Below, piece after piece: positions 22,347 to 30,645 of a DNA stretch of 64,000 nt (its first letter is position 1; each line of letters opens with the position of its first letter). The DNA is from an uncultured Collinsella sp. Lineage in GTDB: Bacteria > Actinomycetota > Coriobacteriia > Coriobacteriales > Coriobacteriaceae. The stretch spans positions 28,670-92,669 of the forward strand of contig UQIH01000007.1 of assembly GCA_900541145.1 (NCBI GenBank). Direction: 5' to 3'. The notes beneath the pieces were generated by a model. That model had not been told where the DNA came from. It worked only from the letters and a program-made list of their open reading frames with translations, and searched no databases. A program made the translations under genes and the position numbers.

Positions 22347-24842
22347 ATGACCGCAACCGCCAGTCGAACCACCAACCGCAGGCCCGAGCTCTTGGCCCCC
22401 GCCGGAGGGCCCGAGCCCTTTGCCGCCGCACTCGCCGCCGGGGCAGACGCCATCTACTGCGGCATGGGCAGCTTCAACGCCCGCCGCAAGGCCACCAACT
22501 TTACCGACGAGGCCTTTGAGCAAGCCTGCCGCGCCGCACATCTAGCCGGGTCGCGCGTCTACGTCACGGTCAACATCGTCATCAAGCAGTCCGAGATGGG
22601 CGATGCGCTGCAACTCATCCATCGTTGCTCCACGCTGGGCGCCGACGCCTTCATCATCCAGGACTGGGGTCTGTTCTTTGAGGTCAAGCGCACCATGCCC
22701 GGCATCGAGACGCATATCTCGACCCAAGCGAACATCCATGACGACCGCGGAACCCTTTGGTGCCGCGAGCAGGGCGCCGACCGCGTGACCCTCTCGCGCG
22801 AGCTTTCCATCGACGAAATTGCCGCCATTCACGATGCCGCGCCCGATGTGGACCTTGAGGTCTTTAGCCACGGCGCCATCTGCTTTTGCTACTCGGGTCT
22901 GTGCCTGCTGTCGAGCTTTGCCATGGCGGGCCGCTCGGCCAACCGCGGCATGTGCGCTCAGCCCTGTCGCCTGCCTTACGAGCTGATCGACGAGAACGGC
23001 CGTACGCTCTCCCCTGCCGTTCGCGAGCGCGCTCTATGCCCGCGTGACACCAACACCTCACAGCTTGTTCGCCGTCTGTATGATGCCGGCGCCGCGTCTC
23101 TCAAGCTCGAGGGCCGCATGAAGGCGCCCGATTACGTGTACTCCATCGTTGATGTGTATCGTCACGAAATTGATGACATGCTGGCAGGGGTCGCCGTTGC
23201 CAAGGACGAGGAAGCCGCCCGCCAGCGCCAGCTCAAGCGCTGCTTCAACCGCGACTTTACGCACGCCTATCAGGACGGCACCTCGGGCGACGAGATGATG
23301 AGCTACGAGCGTTCCAACAACCGCGGCCAGATCGTGGGCACGGTGCTGGGCAGCCGCCCGGCCAACCGCGATGTGCGCGGCCTCAAGCCCGACGACCGCC
23401 GTCGCCGCGCCGCCATCGCCCGCATTGAGCTGTTTGAGCCCGTGGGCAAGGGCGACCTGCTGGAGCTTCGCCACGATAACGAGTTTGACCAGTTCCTGAC
23501 CACCATTGCCGCCGATGATGCCGCCGCCGGTGACATCATCGAATGTCGCGTGCCCCGCAGCATGCCCGAGGGCTGCCGCGTCCGCGTGATTCGCAGTCAG
23601 CGTGCCATTGACGCCGCCGGCGCCGCGCTCAAGCGCGATGTGCTGCGCCGCCGCGCCGTGGATGTAACCGTCGTGGCACGTTTGGGTGAACCGTTTGCCG
23701 TCACGCTCAGCTGCTGCGATGATCCTTCGCTTGCGGCCACGGCCACGGGCTTTACCGTCGAGGCCGCCAAGACCCGTGCGGTCGAGGCGTCCGATCTGGT
23801 GGAGCACGTCGGCCGCATGGGCTCCTCGCCCTTTGAGGCAGCGAGCTTTGACGTTTCGCTCGACACCGGCTGCGGCATGGGCTTCTCCGCCGTGCACAAA
23901 GTGCGCGCCGCCGCCTGCAAGGCGCTCGAGGAGGCCATTCTGGCACCGTATAATGAGCGCGCCCGCACGCTCGAGCTGCCGGCGATTGTTACCAGTGATT
24001 CCCGCCCCGCGCCCGAGCACTACCGCGATGAGCCGCAGATTTGCGCCACCGTCACCTCGCCCGAAGCCGCCGAGGCAGCTCGTGCCGAGGGCGCCACGCG
24101 CATATACATGACCACCGATGCGCTCGAGGCTGTCGGACTCTCCCCTGCCGATGCATTTGAGCAGGGCATCATACCCGTACTCGACGAGGTCTGCCGCGCC
24201 GTCGACCACGAGCGCGTCGATACCTGGATCAATGCTGGGGCCACCGTCGCCGTCGGCAATATCTCCGAGCTCGCCGTAGCCGCGCATGCCGGCGCCACGG
24301 CCGAAATTCGCTCTTGCCTGCCGGTGCACAACACGCCCTGCATGGAGGCGCTTGCCGAGCGCGGAGCCGGTGCGTTTTGGCTCTCGCCCGAAATCACGCT
24401 CGACGAGATTGTCTCGCTCGGCGCCGCCGCGCCCGCGGCTCTGGGCATCACCGTCTTTGGCCGCCCGCGCGTCATGACAAGCGAGCACTGCATTCTGCAG
24501 GTTGCCAACGGCTGCATCCACGATTGCGCCAACTGCCGCCTGCGCGCCCGCAAGCTCTCGCTCAAGAATATCGACGGAAAGGTCATGCCCGTCCGCACCG
24601 ATATCCACGGCCGCTCTCGCCTGTACGATGCCTACCCCATCGACCTCACGCCGCAGGTCCCTCAGCTGCTCGATGCCGGCGTGCGTCGTCTCATGGTGGA
24701 CGGAACGCTGCTCGAGACGGATGAGGTGGGCCGTGCCGTCGCCCGCGTCCGTCGTGCCGTCGAAGCAGCGCAGGCCGGCCGCAAGCCCGCCGCCCGCCTA
24801 CGCGGGGCGACCTCGGGCTGCATGTTTGTGGGAATCAGCTAA
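22347..24842 (+). CDS. Peptidase U32 family protein with DUF3656 region
   Basis: The 831-residue protein opens with the U32 signature RPELLAPAGGPEPFAAALAA and DAIYCGMGSFNAR. The U32 cysteine-containing motif ICFCYSGLCLLSS near residue 180 and GMCAQPCRLPYEL near 205 follow. The length fits the longer U32 subgroup with DUF3656, which includes RlhA, needed for hydroxylation of a 23S rRNA cytidine in E. coli. Whether this protein modifies rRNA or acts otherwise is not shown by the sequence. The C-terminal third repeats a U32-like barrel and includes CILQVANGCIHDCANCR. The ATG at 22347 follows AAAGGCAGG. An RluA-type pseudouridine synthase follows 15 bp later, consistent with an rRNA-modification pair. 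Confidence 0.85.
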   Translation: MTATASRTTNRRPELLAPAGGPEPFAAALAAGADAIYCGMGSFNARRKATNFTDEAFEQACRAAHLAGSRVYVTVNIVIKQSEMGDALQLIHRCSTLGADAFIIQDWGLFFEVKRTMPGIETHISTQANIHDDRGTLWCREQGADRVTLSRELSIDEIAAIHDAAPDVDLEVFSHGAICFCYSGLCLLSSFAMAGRSANRGMCAQPCRLPYELIDENGRTLSPAVRERALCPRDTNTSQLVRRLYDAGAASLKLEGRMKAPDYVYSIVDVYRHEIDDMLAGVAVAKDEEAARQRQLKRCFNRDFTHAYQDGTSGDEMMSYERSNNRGQIVGTVLGSRPANRDVRGLKPDDRRRRAAIARIELFEPVGKGDLLELRHDNEFDQFLTTIAADDAAAGDIIECRVPRSMPEGCRVRVIRSQRAIDAAGAALKRDVLRRRAVDVTVVARLGEPFAVTLSCCDDPSLAATATGFTVEAAKTRAVEASDLVEHVGRMGSSPFEAASFDVSLDTGCGMGFSAVHKVRAAACKALEEAILAPYNERARTLELPAIVTSDSRPAPEHYRDEPQICATVTSPEAAEAARAEGATRIYMTTDALEAVGLSPADAFEQGIIPVLDEVCRAVDHERVDTWINAGATVAVGNISELAVAAHAGATAEIRSCLPVHNTPCMEALAERGAGAFWLSPEITLDEIVSLGAAAPAALGITVFGRPRVMTSEHCILQVANGCIHDCANCRLRARKLSLKNIDGKVMPVRTDIHGRSRLYDAYPIDLTPQVPQLLDAGVRRLMVDGTLLETDEVGRAVARVRRAVEAAQAGRKPAARLRGATSGCMFVGIS

Positions 24843-24857
24843 CCGAAAGGCTTACAC

Positions 24858-25517
24858 GTGAACGAAGAACCTCAAGTCCTCTACTGCGACGCCTGGCTCA
24901 TGGCCATCGACAAGCCCGCCGGCATGATTGTCCACGGTGACGGCACCGGCGAGCGCACGCTCACCGACTACGCCAGCGACCTGCTGCTGGCAATGGGCGA
25001 CGGCTTTGCCGCGACCGACATGCAGCCGCTCAACCGCCTGGACCGCGACACCACCGGCGTGGTGCTGTTCTCGCTCGACAAGCAGACGCAGCCCGCCTTT
25101 GACCAGATGGTCATCGACCACGCTTTCGAGAAGCACTACCTGGCGCTCGCCGAGGGCAAAATCGACTGGAACGAAAAGCTCATCGACAAGCCCATCGCCC
25201 GCGACCGGCACGACAGCCGCAAGATGCGCGTCGGCGCCAGCGGCAAGCCGTCTCAGACGCGCGTGAAGGTGCTCAAGCGTCTTAAGAGCCGTCGTGGCCT
25301 GCCCACGCGCTCGTATATCGATGTCGAGCTGCTCACCGGCCGCAAACACCAGATCCGCGTGCATCTGGCGAGCGAGCGTCATCCCCTGGTGGGCGACGAG
25401 CTCTACGGCACGCCGCGTCCCTGCGGCCTGATGCTCCATGCCCACAGCGTGTCCTTTACGCATCCCGTAACCGGCGAGCACATCCACATCGAAGCCCCCT
25501 GCCCCTGGGAGCCCTAA
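24858..25517 (+). CDS. RluA-family pseudouridine synthase
   Basis: The 219-residue enzyme has the catalytic motif NRLDRDTTGVVLF near residue 60, where Asp is the nucleophile that isomerises uridine in rRNA or tRNA. The family motifs YCDAWLMAIDKPAGMIVH at the N-terminus and LLTGRKHQIRVHLA near residue 165 are also present. There is no S4 RNA-binding domain. The usual HRLD begins with N here, which some members share. The start is a GTG 15 bp after the U32 stop, with GAAAGG upstream. The target site cannot be read from sequence. Confidence 0.9.
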   Translation: MNEEPQVLYCDAWLMAIDKPAGMIVHGDGTGERTLTDYASDLLLAMGDGFAATDMQPLNRLDRDTTGVVLFSLDKQTQPAFDQMVIDHAFEKHYLALAEGKIDWNEKLIDKPIARDRHDSRKMRVGASGKPSQTRVKVLKRLKSRRGLPTRSYIDVELLTGRKHQIRVHLASERHPLVGDELYGTPRPCGLMLHAHSVSFTHPVTGEHIHIEAPCPWEP

Positions 25518-25554
25518 ACCACCACAATGGGGACAGGCACCTTTGTGGTGGTTT
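25516..25554. repeat. Hairpin with GGGACAG loop after the pseudouridine synthase gene
   Basis: A 12-bp perfect stem AAACCACCACAA / TTGTGGTGGTTT encloses the loop TGGGGACAGGCACCT. It overlaps the stop codon and separates the pseudouridine synthase gene from the convergent DeoR gene. It may also act as a terminator, but only a short T-run follows. Confidence 0.7.
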
Positions 25555-25570
25555 TGGCCTTGTCCCATCG

Positions 25571-26317
25571 CTAGACCGTGATGACGTTGTCCATCGACTG
25601 GTACTTGGCTGGCACCTCACCCGCGGTAATAATCGTTGCGTCGCGAAAGTCCGCGAACTTGACGGGCGCCACCATGCCAAATTTGCTGGCGTCCGAGATT
25701 ACGAAGCGTTTGGCGGTATGGCGCATCGAGACACGCTTGACCTGCGCTTCCTCGATATCCGGTGTGGTGAGACCTTGCTCGGCGGCGATGCCATTGGAAC
25801 CCCAAAAGCCGCAGTTGAAGTTATAGCGGTCCAGAGTTGCCAAGGCATCGGGGCCGACGAGCGCCTCGGTCTCGGGCTTGAGCTCGCCGCCCAGCACCAC
25901 GGTGCGCATGCCGCGTAGGGCGAGATGCTGAGCGTGAAGCACGGAATCGGTCACATAGGTGACGCCCTCAAGGCGCGGAAGATGCTCGATGAGCTTGAGG
26001 GTCGTGGAGCCCGAATCGATATACACAAAGCCCTCGGGCTCCACAAGCGCCGCCGCACGGGCGCAGATGCGCTCCTTGTCATCGTTATGGAGATCACTGC
26101 GCTCGCTGATCGTCAGGTCGCGCGTCACGTGCGCACGCTCCAGACTCGTCGCGCCTCCGTGCACCTTGGCGATACGGTGTGCACGGTCGAGCGCCTGCAG
26201 GTCGCGCCGAATGGTAGACGCCGTCACGCCCAGGGCTTCAGCAAGCTCCGGCACGGTAACCGAGCCGGCCTGCTGCACCATCGTCACGATCGCGTTGAGC
26301 CTATCTTCCGCAAGCAT
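25571..26317 (-). CDS. DeoR/GlpR-family transcriptional regulator
   Basis: The 248-residue protein has a DeoR helix-turn-helix at the N-terminus (VTVPELAEALGVTASTIRRDL, residues 20-40) followed by the family's RIAKVHGGA linker. The C-terminal sugar-phosphate sensor domain has VYIDSGSTTLKLIEHL near residue 97 and TTPDIEEAQVKRVSM near 177. It follows the oxidoreductase gene by 3 bp, so both are one operon. It probably represses that operon through the TGCGT-type palindromes upstream of 27400 until a phosphorylated sugar binds. Confidence 0.9.
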   Translation of the reverse strand: MLAEDRLNAIVTMVQQAGSVTVPELAEALGVTASTIRRDLQALDRAHRIAKVHGGATSLERAHVTRDLTISERSDLHNDDKERICARAAALVEPEGFVYIDSGSTTLKLIEHLPRLEGVTYVTDSVLHAQHLALRGMRTVVLGGELKPETEALVGPDALATLDRYNFNCGFWGSNGIAAEQGLTTPDIEEAQVKRVSMRHTAKRFVISDASKFGMVAPVKFADFRDATIITAGEVPAKYQSMDNVITV

Positions 26318-26320
26318 CGC

Positions 26321-27400
26321 TTACTCCTCCTCGGGGTACACGACTCCCCAGTCGGCGCGGAGCTTGGTCATCAGCTCCATAACATCAGAAGCATAGCCCA
26401 GAAGCTCGCGCTTCGAATCATCGCCGGCAACGGCCTTCTCCAGGTCGGCCATCTCGTAGCACAGAGCGTATGCCTCGGTGCCAGCGTGGACCTCCTCACG
26501 GTGACCGTCCGCAGTCCACGCGATGGTCGCATGGTCGGCACGCGGATACTCGTTGACCTCGATATAGCACTTATCGAAGCTGATGACCGAGCGCTTGGGC
26601 TGCTTGGAGTGGAGCGTAAGGCTCACAACGCCCAGCTGCTGCTCAGCATTACGGCAGACAATGCCACCCGCGACGTCAACGCCAGTCTCGCAGGTATTGC
26701 CCAGAGACACGACCTCGGCTGGCTGGCTGGCCATAAACAGGCGCATGACGGACAGGGCATACACGCCAATGTCGAGCATGGCGCCGCCGGCAAGACTGCG
26801 GTTGTAGAAGCGGTTGGTCAGGTCGCCGTACTCCTTATAGCTGCCAAAGTTGAGCTGGGCGAGGTTCATGCGGCCAAAGTCGCCCGCATCCATGCGACGG
26901 CGCAGCTCCTGATACAGCGGCATGTGAAGCACCGTGGTGGCGTCCATAAGGACCACGTTGTGTTCGGCGGCAATGGCGCGGGCCTCATCGAGCTCGGCGG
27001 AGTTGAGCGTGATGGCCTTCTCGCAGAGAACGTGCTTGCCGGCCGCCAGGGCGGCGCGCAGATAGGTGATATGGGTGTTGTGCGGGGTGGTAATGTAGAC
27101 GGCGTCGATGTCAGGATCGGCGTAGAGATCCTCAACCGTGTCATAGACCTTCTCGACGCCGTACTGGTCGGCAAAAGCCTGGGCCTTGGACAGCGTGCGG
27201 TTGGCGACGCCCGCAAGCTTGCGGCCGGCCAGCGCGAGGGACTGGGCCATTTGGTTGGCAATAACGCCGCAACCGATCACAGCCCAACGGAGCTCGGGAG
27301 CCGTAAAGATGTCGTTAGGGAACGGCTTGTCCTGGACCGAAGCAAATGCTGCTTTGGCGCCTGCCGCGGCGTCGAGTGGAGCCTGCTTGGAATCTGCCAT
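26321..27400 (-). CDS. Gfo/Idh/MocA-family NAD(P)-dependent oxidoreductase
   Basis: The 359-residue enzyme has a Rossmann motif WAVIGCGVIANQMAQSLA near residue 38 and the family motif AAGKHVLCEKAITLNSAE near 130, where EK contains the conserved lysine. The C-terminal domain ends in VMELMTKLRADWG. It probably oxidises or reduces a sugar, inositol or similar polyol; the substrate is unknown. It is the first gene of a two-gene operon with the DeoR regulator. The ATG at 27400 follows CAGGAG. Confidence 0.85.
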   Translation of the reverse strand: MADSKQAPLDAAAGAKAAFASVQDKPFPNDIFTAPELRWAVIGCGVIANQMAQSLALAGRKLAGVANRTLSKAQAFADQYGVEKVYDTVEDLYADPDIDAVYITTPHNTHITYLRAALAAGKHVLCEKAITLNSAELDEARAIAAEHNVVLMDATTVLHMPLYQELRRRMDAGDFGRMNLAQLNFGSYKEYGDLTNRFYNRSLAGGAMLDIGVYALSVMRLFMASQPAEVVSLGNTCETGVDVAGGIVCRNAEQQLGVVSLTLHSKQPKRSVISFDKCYIEVNEYPRADHATIAWTADGHREEVHAGTEAYALCYEMADLEKAVAGDDSKRELLGYASDVMELMTKLRADWGVVYPEEE

Positions 27401-27470
27401 TATGTGTCTCCTGTGTCATAGAACGTCTTGCATTTCTGACAGCTCTATATTCGCACAAACACGCGCGTCT

Positions 27471-27580
27471 GTGCGCGTTTTTGCGTATCTCACCGCTAAA
27501 CGGTCATTATTGCCCCGTAAACGGCGCATATATACGCATAGGTGCGTAATTAAACGCAATCTAACGCGCATAAACGCGCA
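27471..27580. promoter_or_regulatory. Array of TGCGT/ACGCA palindromes upstream of the oxidoreductase-DeoR operon
   Basis: The region contains TGCGTAATTAAACGCA (27543-27558, perfect 5-bp arms), GCGCATATATACGCA (27524-27538), and related GCGTTTTTGCGTA and ACGCGCATAAACGCGCA sequences. Repeated GCG/CGC half-sites are typical of DeoR-family operators. The gap 27401-27741 otherwise holds only a GGGACAG hairpin and the ribosomal terminator. Confidence 0.6.
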
Positions 27581-27632
27581 CACAAGCAATTTATACAGCA
27601 CAACCCGCTCATTTATGCTTACCCAGTTAGGG

Positions 27633-27661
27633 TACTCATTTAAGTCTGTCCCCAATGAGTA
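27633..27661. repeat. Hairpin with GGGGACAG loop next to the ribosomal terminator
   Basis: TACTCATT / AATGAGTA arms enclose a 13-nt loop that reads GGGGACAGACTTA on the minus strand. A second AATGAGT copy follows at 27667-27673. It is the same type of element as those at 25516, 51122 and 52916. Confidence 0.65.
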
Positions 27662-27683
27662 TCCCCAATGAGTGGGGATAGAA

Positions 27684-27715
27684 AAAGGCCCGGGTGCCGT
27701 GGCATCCGGGCCTTT
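27684..27715. terminator. Terminator of the rplC-rplX operon
   Basis: A 15-bp stem AAAGGCCCGGGTGCC / GGCATCCGGGCCTTT with one mismatch and a 2-nt gap is followed on the minus strand by TTTTTC. It ends the ribosomal operon right after rplX, where most bacteria continue with rplE. Confidence 0.85.
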
Positions 27716-27741
27716 GCTAGCAACTTGATGTTGCAGGCAGC

Positions 27742-28047
27742 TTAGAACTTGTGGCCGCACTTCTTGCAGACGCGCAGCTTGTTCTTGCCGTCCTTCTCGT
27801 GACCGACGCGGGTAACCTTACCGCACTCGGGGCAAACGAGATTGACGTTGGAGGCGTCGATGGGAGCCTCCTGCGAAACGATGCCGCCCTGCTGGTTGGC
27901 AGCGTTGGGCTTGACGGCCTTCTTGACGACCGAAACGCCCTCGACAACGACCTTGTTCTCGGCGGGGAGAGCACGCAGGATAACGCCCTGCTTGCCGCGA
28001 TCCTTACCAGAGAGAACCTGGACCTTATCGCCCTTCTTGATATACAT
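27742..28047 (-). CDS. rplX: 50S ribosomal protein L24
   Basis: The 101-residue protein begins with the KOW motif KKGDKVQVLSGKDRGKQGVI typical of L24, which helps start assembly of the 50S subunit. A C-terminal stretch CPECGKVTRVGHEKDGKNK, then CKKC, gives two CxxC pairs that could bind zinc, a form seen in some actinobacterial L24 proteins. It is the last gene of the ribosomal operon. In most bacteria rplE follows; here a terminator does. Confidence 0.95.
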   Translation of the reverse strand: MYIKKGDKVQVLSGKDRGKQGVILRALPAENKVVVEGVSVVKKAVKPNAANQQGGIVSQEAPIDASNVNLVCPECGKVTRVGHEKDGKNKLRVCKKCGHKF

Positions 28048-28060
28048 ATATCTCCCCTAA

Positions 28061-28429
28061 CTACAGGGTCTCGGGAGCGAGCGAGACGATCTTCATGTAC
28101 TTCTTGTCACGAAGCTCGCGAGCGACGGGCCCGAAGATACGGGTGCCGACGGGCGAACCATCGTTGTTGATGACAACGCAGGCGTTCTCATCAAAGCGAA
28201 TGTAGGAGCCATCCTTGCGGCGGATCTCCTTAACGGTGCGAACGACGACGCAACGGACAACGTCCTTCTTCTTGACGTTGGCGCCAGGGGTAGCCTCCTG
28301 GACAGCACCGATGAACACATCGCCGATGCCTGCATAACGACGCTTGGAACCGCCAAGCACCTTGATGCAGCGAATCTTGCGAGCGCCGGAGTTGTCGGCG
28401 ACGTTCAGCATGGTTTGCATCTGAATCAT
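28061..28429 (-). CDS. rplN: 50S ribosomal protein L14
   Basis: The 122-residue protein matches L14 over its full length (MIQMQTMLNVADNSGARKIRC, shortened here to MLNVADNSGARKI, then GVVRCVVVRT-like and GTRIFGPVARELR). L14 binds 23S rRNA near the subunit interface. It lies 13 bp before rplX. A 118-bp gap with a nested hairpin separates it from rpsQ, the longest gap in this part of the operon. Confidence 0.97.
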   Translation of the reverse strand: MIQMQTMLNVADNSGARKIRCIKVLGGSKRRYAGIGDVFIGAVQEATPGANVKKKDVVRCVVVRTVKEIRRKDGSYIRFDENACVVINNDGSPVGTRIFGPVARELRDKKYMKIVSLAPETL

Positions 28430-28454
28430 GGTAGATGTTCCTCCGAACTAAGAA

Positions 28455-28520
28455 CCGAAGAGAGGTGCGCAGCCTTTAGACGGCCTGTGGTATGCAAGCC
28501 AGGCATACGCACATCTTCGG
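28455..28520. other. Nested hairpin in the rpsQ-rplN gap
   Basis: Outer arms CCGAAGA / TCTTCGG (28455-28461, 28514-28520) enclose an inner stem GTATGC / GCATAC (28490-28495, 28503-28508). Another short dyad GTCG...CGAC follows at 28531-28544. It may be a processing or autoregulatory RNA structure; no T-run follows. Confidence 0.5.
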
Positions 28521-28547
28521 AAACGTACAAGTCGTAAGAGCGACTGC

Positions 28548-28808
28548 TTATTTAGCGCGCTCGACGACCTCGATGAGGCGCCAACGCTTCATCTTGGACA
28601 TAGGACGGGTCTCCATAACGCGGACGGTGTCGCCCACGCCAGCCGTGCACTCCTCGTCGTGAGCGTGCAGCTTCTTGGAGCTGGTCATCATCTTGCCGTA
28701 CTTGGGGTGACGCTTGCGCTCGGTGATGGTGACAACAATGGTCTTGGCACCGGAGACGGAGGTAACGACACCCGTACGGACCTTACGCGAGTTACGCGAA
28801 TCAGTCAT
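28548..28808 (-). CDS. rpsQ: 30S ribosomal protein S17
   Basis: The 86-residue protein is recognised by RKVRTGVVTSVSGAKTIVVT and the KRHPKYGKMM and DTVRVMETRPMSKMKRW motifs. S17 binds 16S rRNA helices early in 30S assembly. It starts 16 bp after rpmC and has a normal length. Confidence 0.96.
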   Translation of the reverse strand: MTDSRNSRKVRTGVVTSVSGAKTIVVTITERKRHPKYGKMMTSSKKLHAHDEECTAGVGDTVRVMETRPMSKMKRWRLIEVVERAK

Positions 28809-28824
28809 GTTCTCTCCTTAGGTC

Positions 28825-29040
28825 CTACTCGGCGACAGCGGACTTCTCCGCTGCGATCTCGCGGGCGCGCTGCTCCGTGAGGACGCGAGCGATGTCCTTC
28901 TTCACGGTGTTGACGCGAGCGGTGTTGTCCAGCTGGCTGGTGGCCATCTGGAAACGAAGGTTAAAGAGCTCGGCGCGCATTTCCTTCAGCTTCTCAACGA
29001 GCTGAGCGTCCGAGAGCTCACGAATCTCTGCGGGCTTCAT
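28825..29040 (-). CDS. rpmC: 50S ribosomal protein L29
   Basis: The 71-residue protein has the L29 features ELSDAQLVEKLKEMRAELFN and the conserved LRFQMATSQLDN helix. L29 sits at the polypeptide exit tunnel. Its ATG overlaps the rplP stop by one base (TAATG), so translation is coupled. Confidence 0.95.
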   Translation of the reverse strand: MKPAEIRELSDAQLVEKLKEMRAELFNLRFQMATSQLDNTARVNTVKKDIARVLTEQRAREIAAEKSAVAE

Positions 29041-29543
29041 TAGTTCTCCTCCTTGGCGGCGGCGGCGTCCTCAGCAGCCCACTTGGCCTCGAGAGCGGCC
29101 TCCTCAGCCATCTCCTTCTCGATGCGCTGCTCAGCGTTCTTAGCAGCAACAATCTTGGTCTTGATGGGAAGCTTGTGCTGTGCAAGACGCAGAGCCTCGC
29201 GAGCGACCTCCTCGGGCACGCCCTTGACCTCGAACATGATGCGGCCGGGCTTGACGACGGCCACCCACTCCTCGGGGTTACCCTTACCAGAACCCATGCG
29301 AGTCTCGGCAGGCTTCTTGGTGATGGGCTTATCGGGGAAGATCGTGATGTAGACACGACCGCCACGCTTCATGTAGCGGGTCATGGCAATACGAGCGGCC
29401 TCGATCTGACGGTTGGTGATCCAATGGGCCTCGAGAGCCTGGATACCAAACTCGCCGAAATGCAGCTCGGTATTACCCTTGGCCTGGCCCTTCATGGAGC
29501 CACGCTGCACCTTGCGGTGAAGAATACGCTTAGGGGCAAGCAC
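29040..29543 (-). CDS. rplP: 50S ribosomal protein L16 with C-terminal extension
   Basis: The 167-residue protein has the L16 core (MLAPKRILHRKVQRG, GLQALE-like GIQALEAHWITNRQIEAARI, and GKGNPEEWVAVVKPGRIMFE). L16 helps shape the A site and peptidyl-transferase region. The usual length is about 137 residues; here the last ~30 residues form a charged, alanine-rich helix (EEAALEAKWAAEDAAAAKEEN). The start is a GTG overlapping the rpsC stop (TAGTG). Confidence 0.95.
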   Translation of the reverse strand: MLAPKRILHRKVQRGSMKGQAKGNTELHFGEFGIQALEAHWITNRQIEAARIAMTRYMKRGGRVYITIFPDKPITKKPAETRMGSGKGNPEEWVAVVKPGRIMFEVKGVPEEVAREALRLAQHKLPIKTKIVAAKNAEQRIEKEMAEEAALEAKWAAEDAAAAKEEN

Positions 29544-30253
29544 TACTGACCCCTCCTCTCGGAGTTACGACGACGAGGACGGGAAGAGCCCTCGAGTGCA
29601 GGGTTGGGAACAGGCTGGCCCGGGAGCTTCTCGCCCAGGTAGATCCAGACCTTCACGCCGCAAGCGCCCATGGTGGTGCTGGCGACAGCCGTGCCGTAGT
29701 CAATCTTGGCACGGAGGGTGTGCAGAGGCACGCGACCCTCACGATACCACTCACGACGGCCCATCTCGGCACCGCCGAGACGACCGGAGCACTGGATACG
29801 GATGCCCTTAGCGCCGGCCTTGCGGGCGGACTGGACAGCCTTGCGCATGGCGCGACGGAAGGCAACGCGGCCCTCGAGCTGCTCGGCGATAGACTGAGCA
29901 ACGAGGTTGGCGTCGAGCTCGGGGCGCTTGATCTCGACAACGTCGACGGAGAGCTGGCCCTTGGAGACACCAGCGACCTTCTCGAGCTCGGTGCGGAGGG
30001 TATCGATCTCGGCACCCTTCTTACCGATGACAACGCCGGGGCGAGCGGTGAGGATGATGACCTTCACCTTGTCGCCAGCGCGCTCGATCTCGACGCGGGA
30101 GACAGCTGCGCGGGAAAGACGCTTCTCGAGATACTTGCGGATCTCGAGATCGTTACCGAGGGTCTTAGCGTAATCCTTCTCTGCGAACCAGCGGGAGCGC
30201 CAGTTCTCGGTGATGCCAAGACGGAAGCCGGTGGGGTAGACTTTCTGACCCAT
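29543..30253 (-). CDS. rpsC: 30S ribosomal protein S3
   Basis: The 236-residue protein has the opening MGQKVYPTGFRLGITENW, a KH domain with the ARPGVVIGKKGAEID motif near residue 80, and the C-terminal S3 domain with GRLGGAEMGRREWYREGRVP. S3 lies at the mRNA entry site and takes part in helicase activity. Length is normal. Confidence 0.97.
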   Translation of the reverse strand: MGQKVYPTGFRLGITENWRSRWFAEKDYAKTLGNDLEIRKYLEKRLSRAAVSRVEIERAGDKVKVIILTARPGVVIGKKGAEIDTLRTELEKVAGVSKGQLSVDVVEIKRPELDANLVAQSIAEQLEGRVAFRRAMRKAVQSARKAGAKGIRIQCSGRLGGAEMGRREWYREGRVPLHTLRAKIDYGTAVASTTMGACGVKVWIYLGEKLPGQPVPNPALEGSSRPRRRNSERRGQ

Positions 30254-30259
30254 ACAGCT

Positions 30260-30631
30260 TTACGCCTCCTTTCGAGGAGCAACGACGACGGTGATGTGGG
30301 AAGTACGCTTCAGAATGCGAGAAGCGGAACCCTTGGCGCGGGGACGGATGCGCTTAAGCGTCGGACCCTCGTCAACATAGGCAGCGGCGACAACCAGGTT
30401 GTCGGCACGCAGACCGTTGTTGTTCTCGGCGTTCGCAACGGCGGAACGGAGAACCTTCTCGACATCCACGGCGACGGCGCGGTCGCAGAAGTGGAGGATG
30501 TCGAAGGCCTGAGCGACAGGCTTGCGGCGGATCAGATCGACCACCAGGCGGGCCTTGCTGGGGGAAACACGCACGTACTTAGCGACGGCGCGAACCTCGG
30601 TGGCCTCAGTTTCAATAGACTTAGTTGCCAT
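30260..30631 (-). CDS. rplV: 50S ribosomal protein L22
   Basis: The 123-residue protein carries AKYVRVSPSKARLVVDLIR and the tunnel-lining beta-hairpin region GPTLKRIRPRAKGSASRIL. L22 reaches from the surface to the exit tunnel and is a site of macrolide-resistance changes in other bacteria; the hairpin here looks normal. It lies 6 bp before rpsC. Confidence 0.96.
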   Translation of the reverse strand: MATKSIETEATEVRAVAKYVRVSPSKARLVVDLIRRKPVAQAFDILHFCDRAVAVDVEKVLRSAVANAENNNGLRADNLVVAAAYVDEGPTLKRIRPRAKGSASRILKRTSHITVVVAPRKEA

Positions 30632-30645
30632 TTACGGTTAACCCC

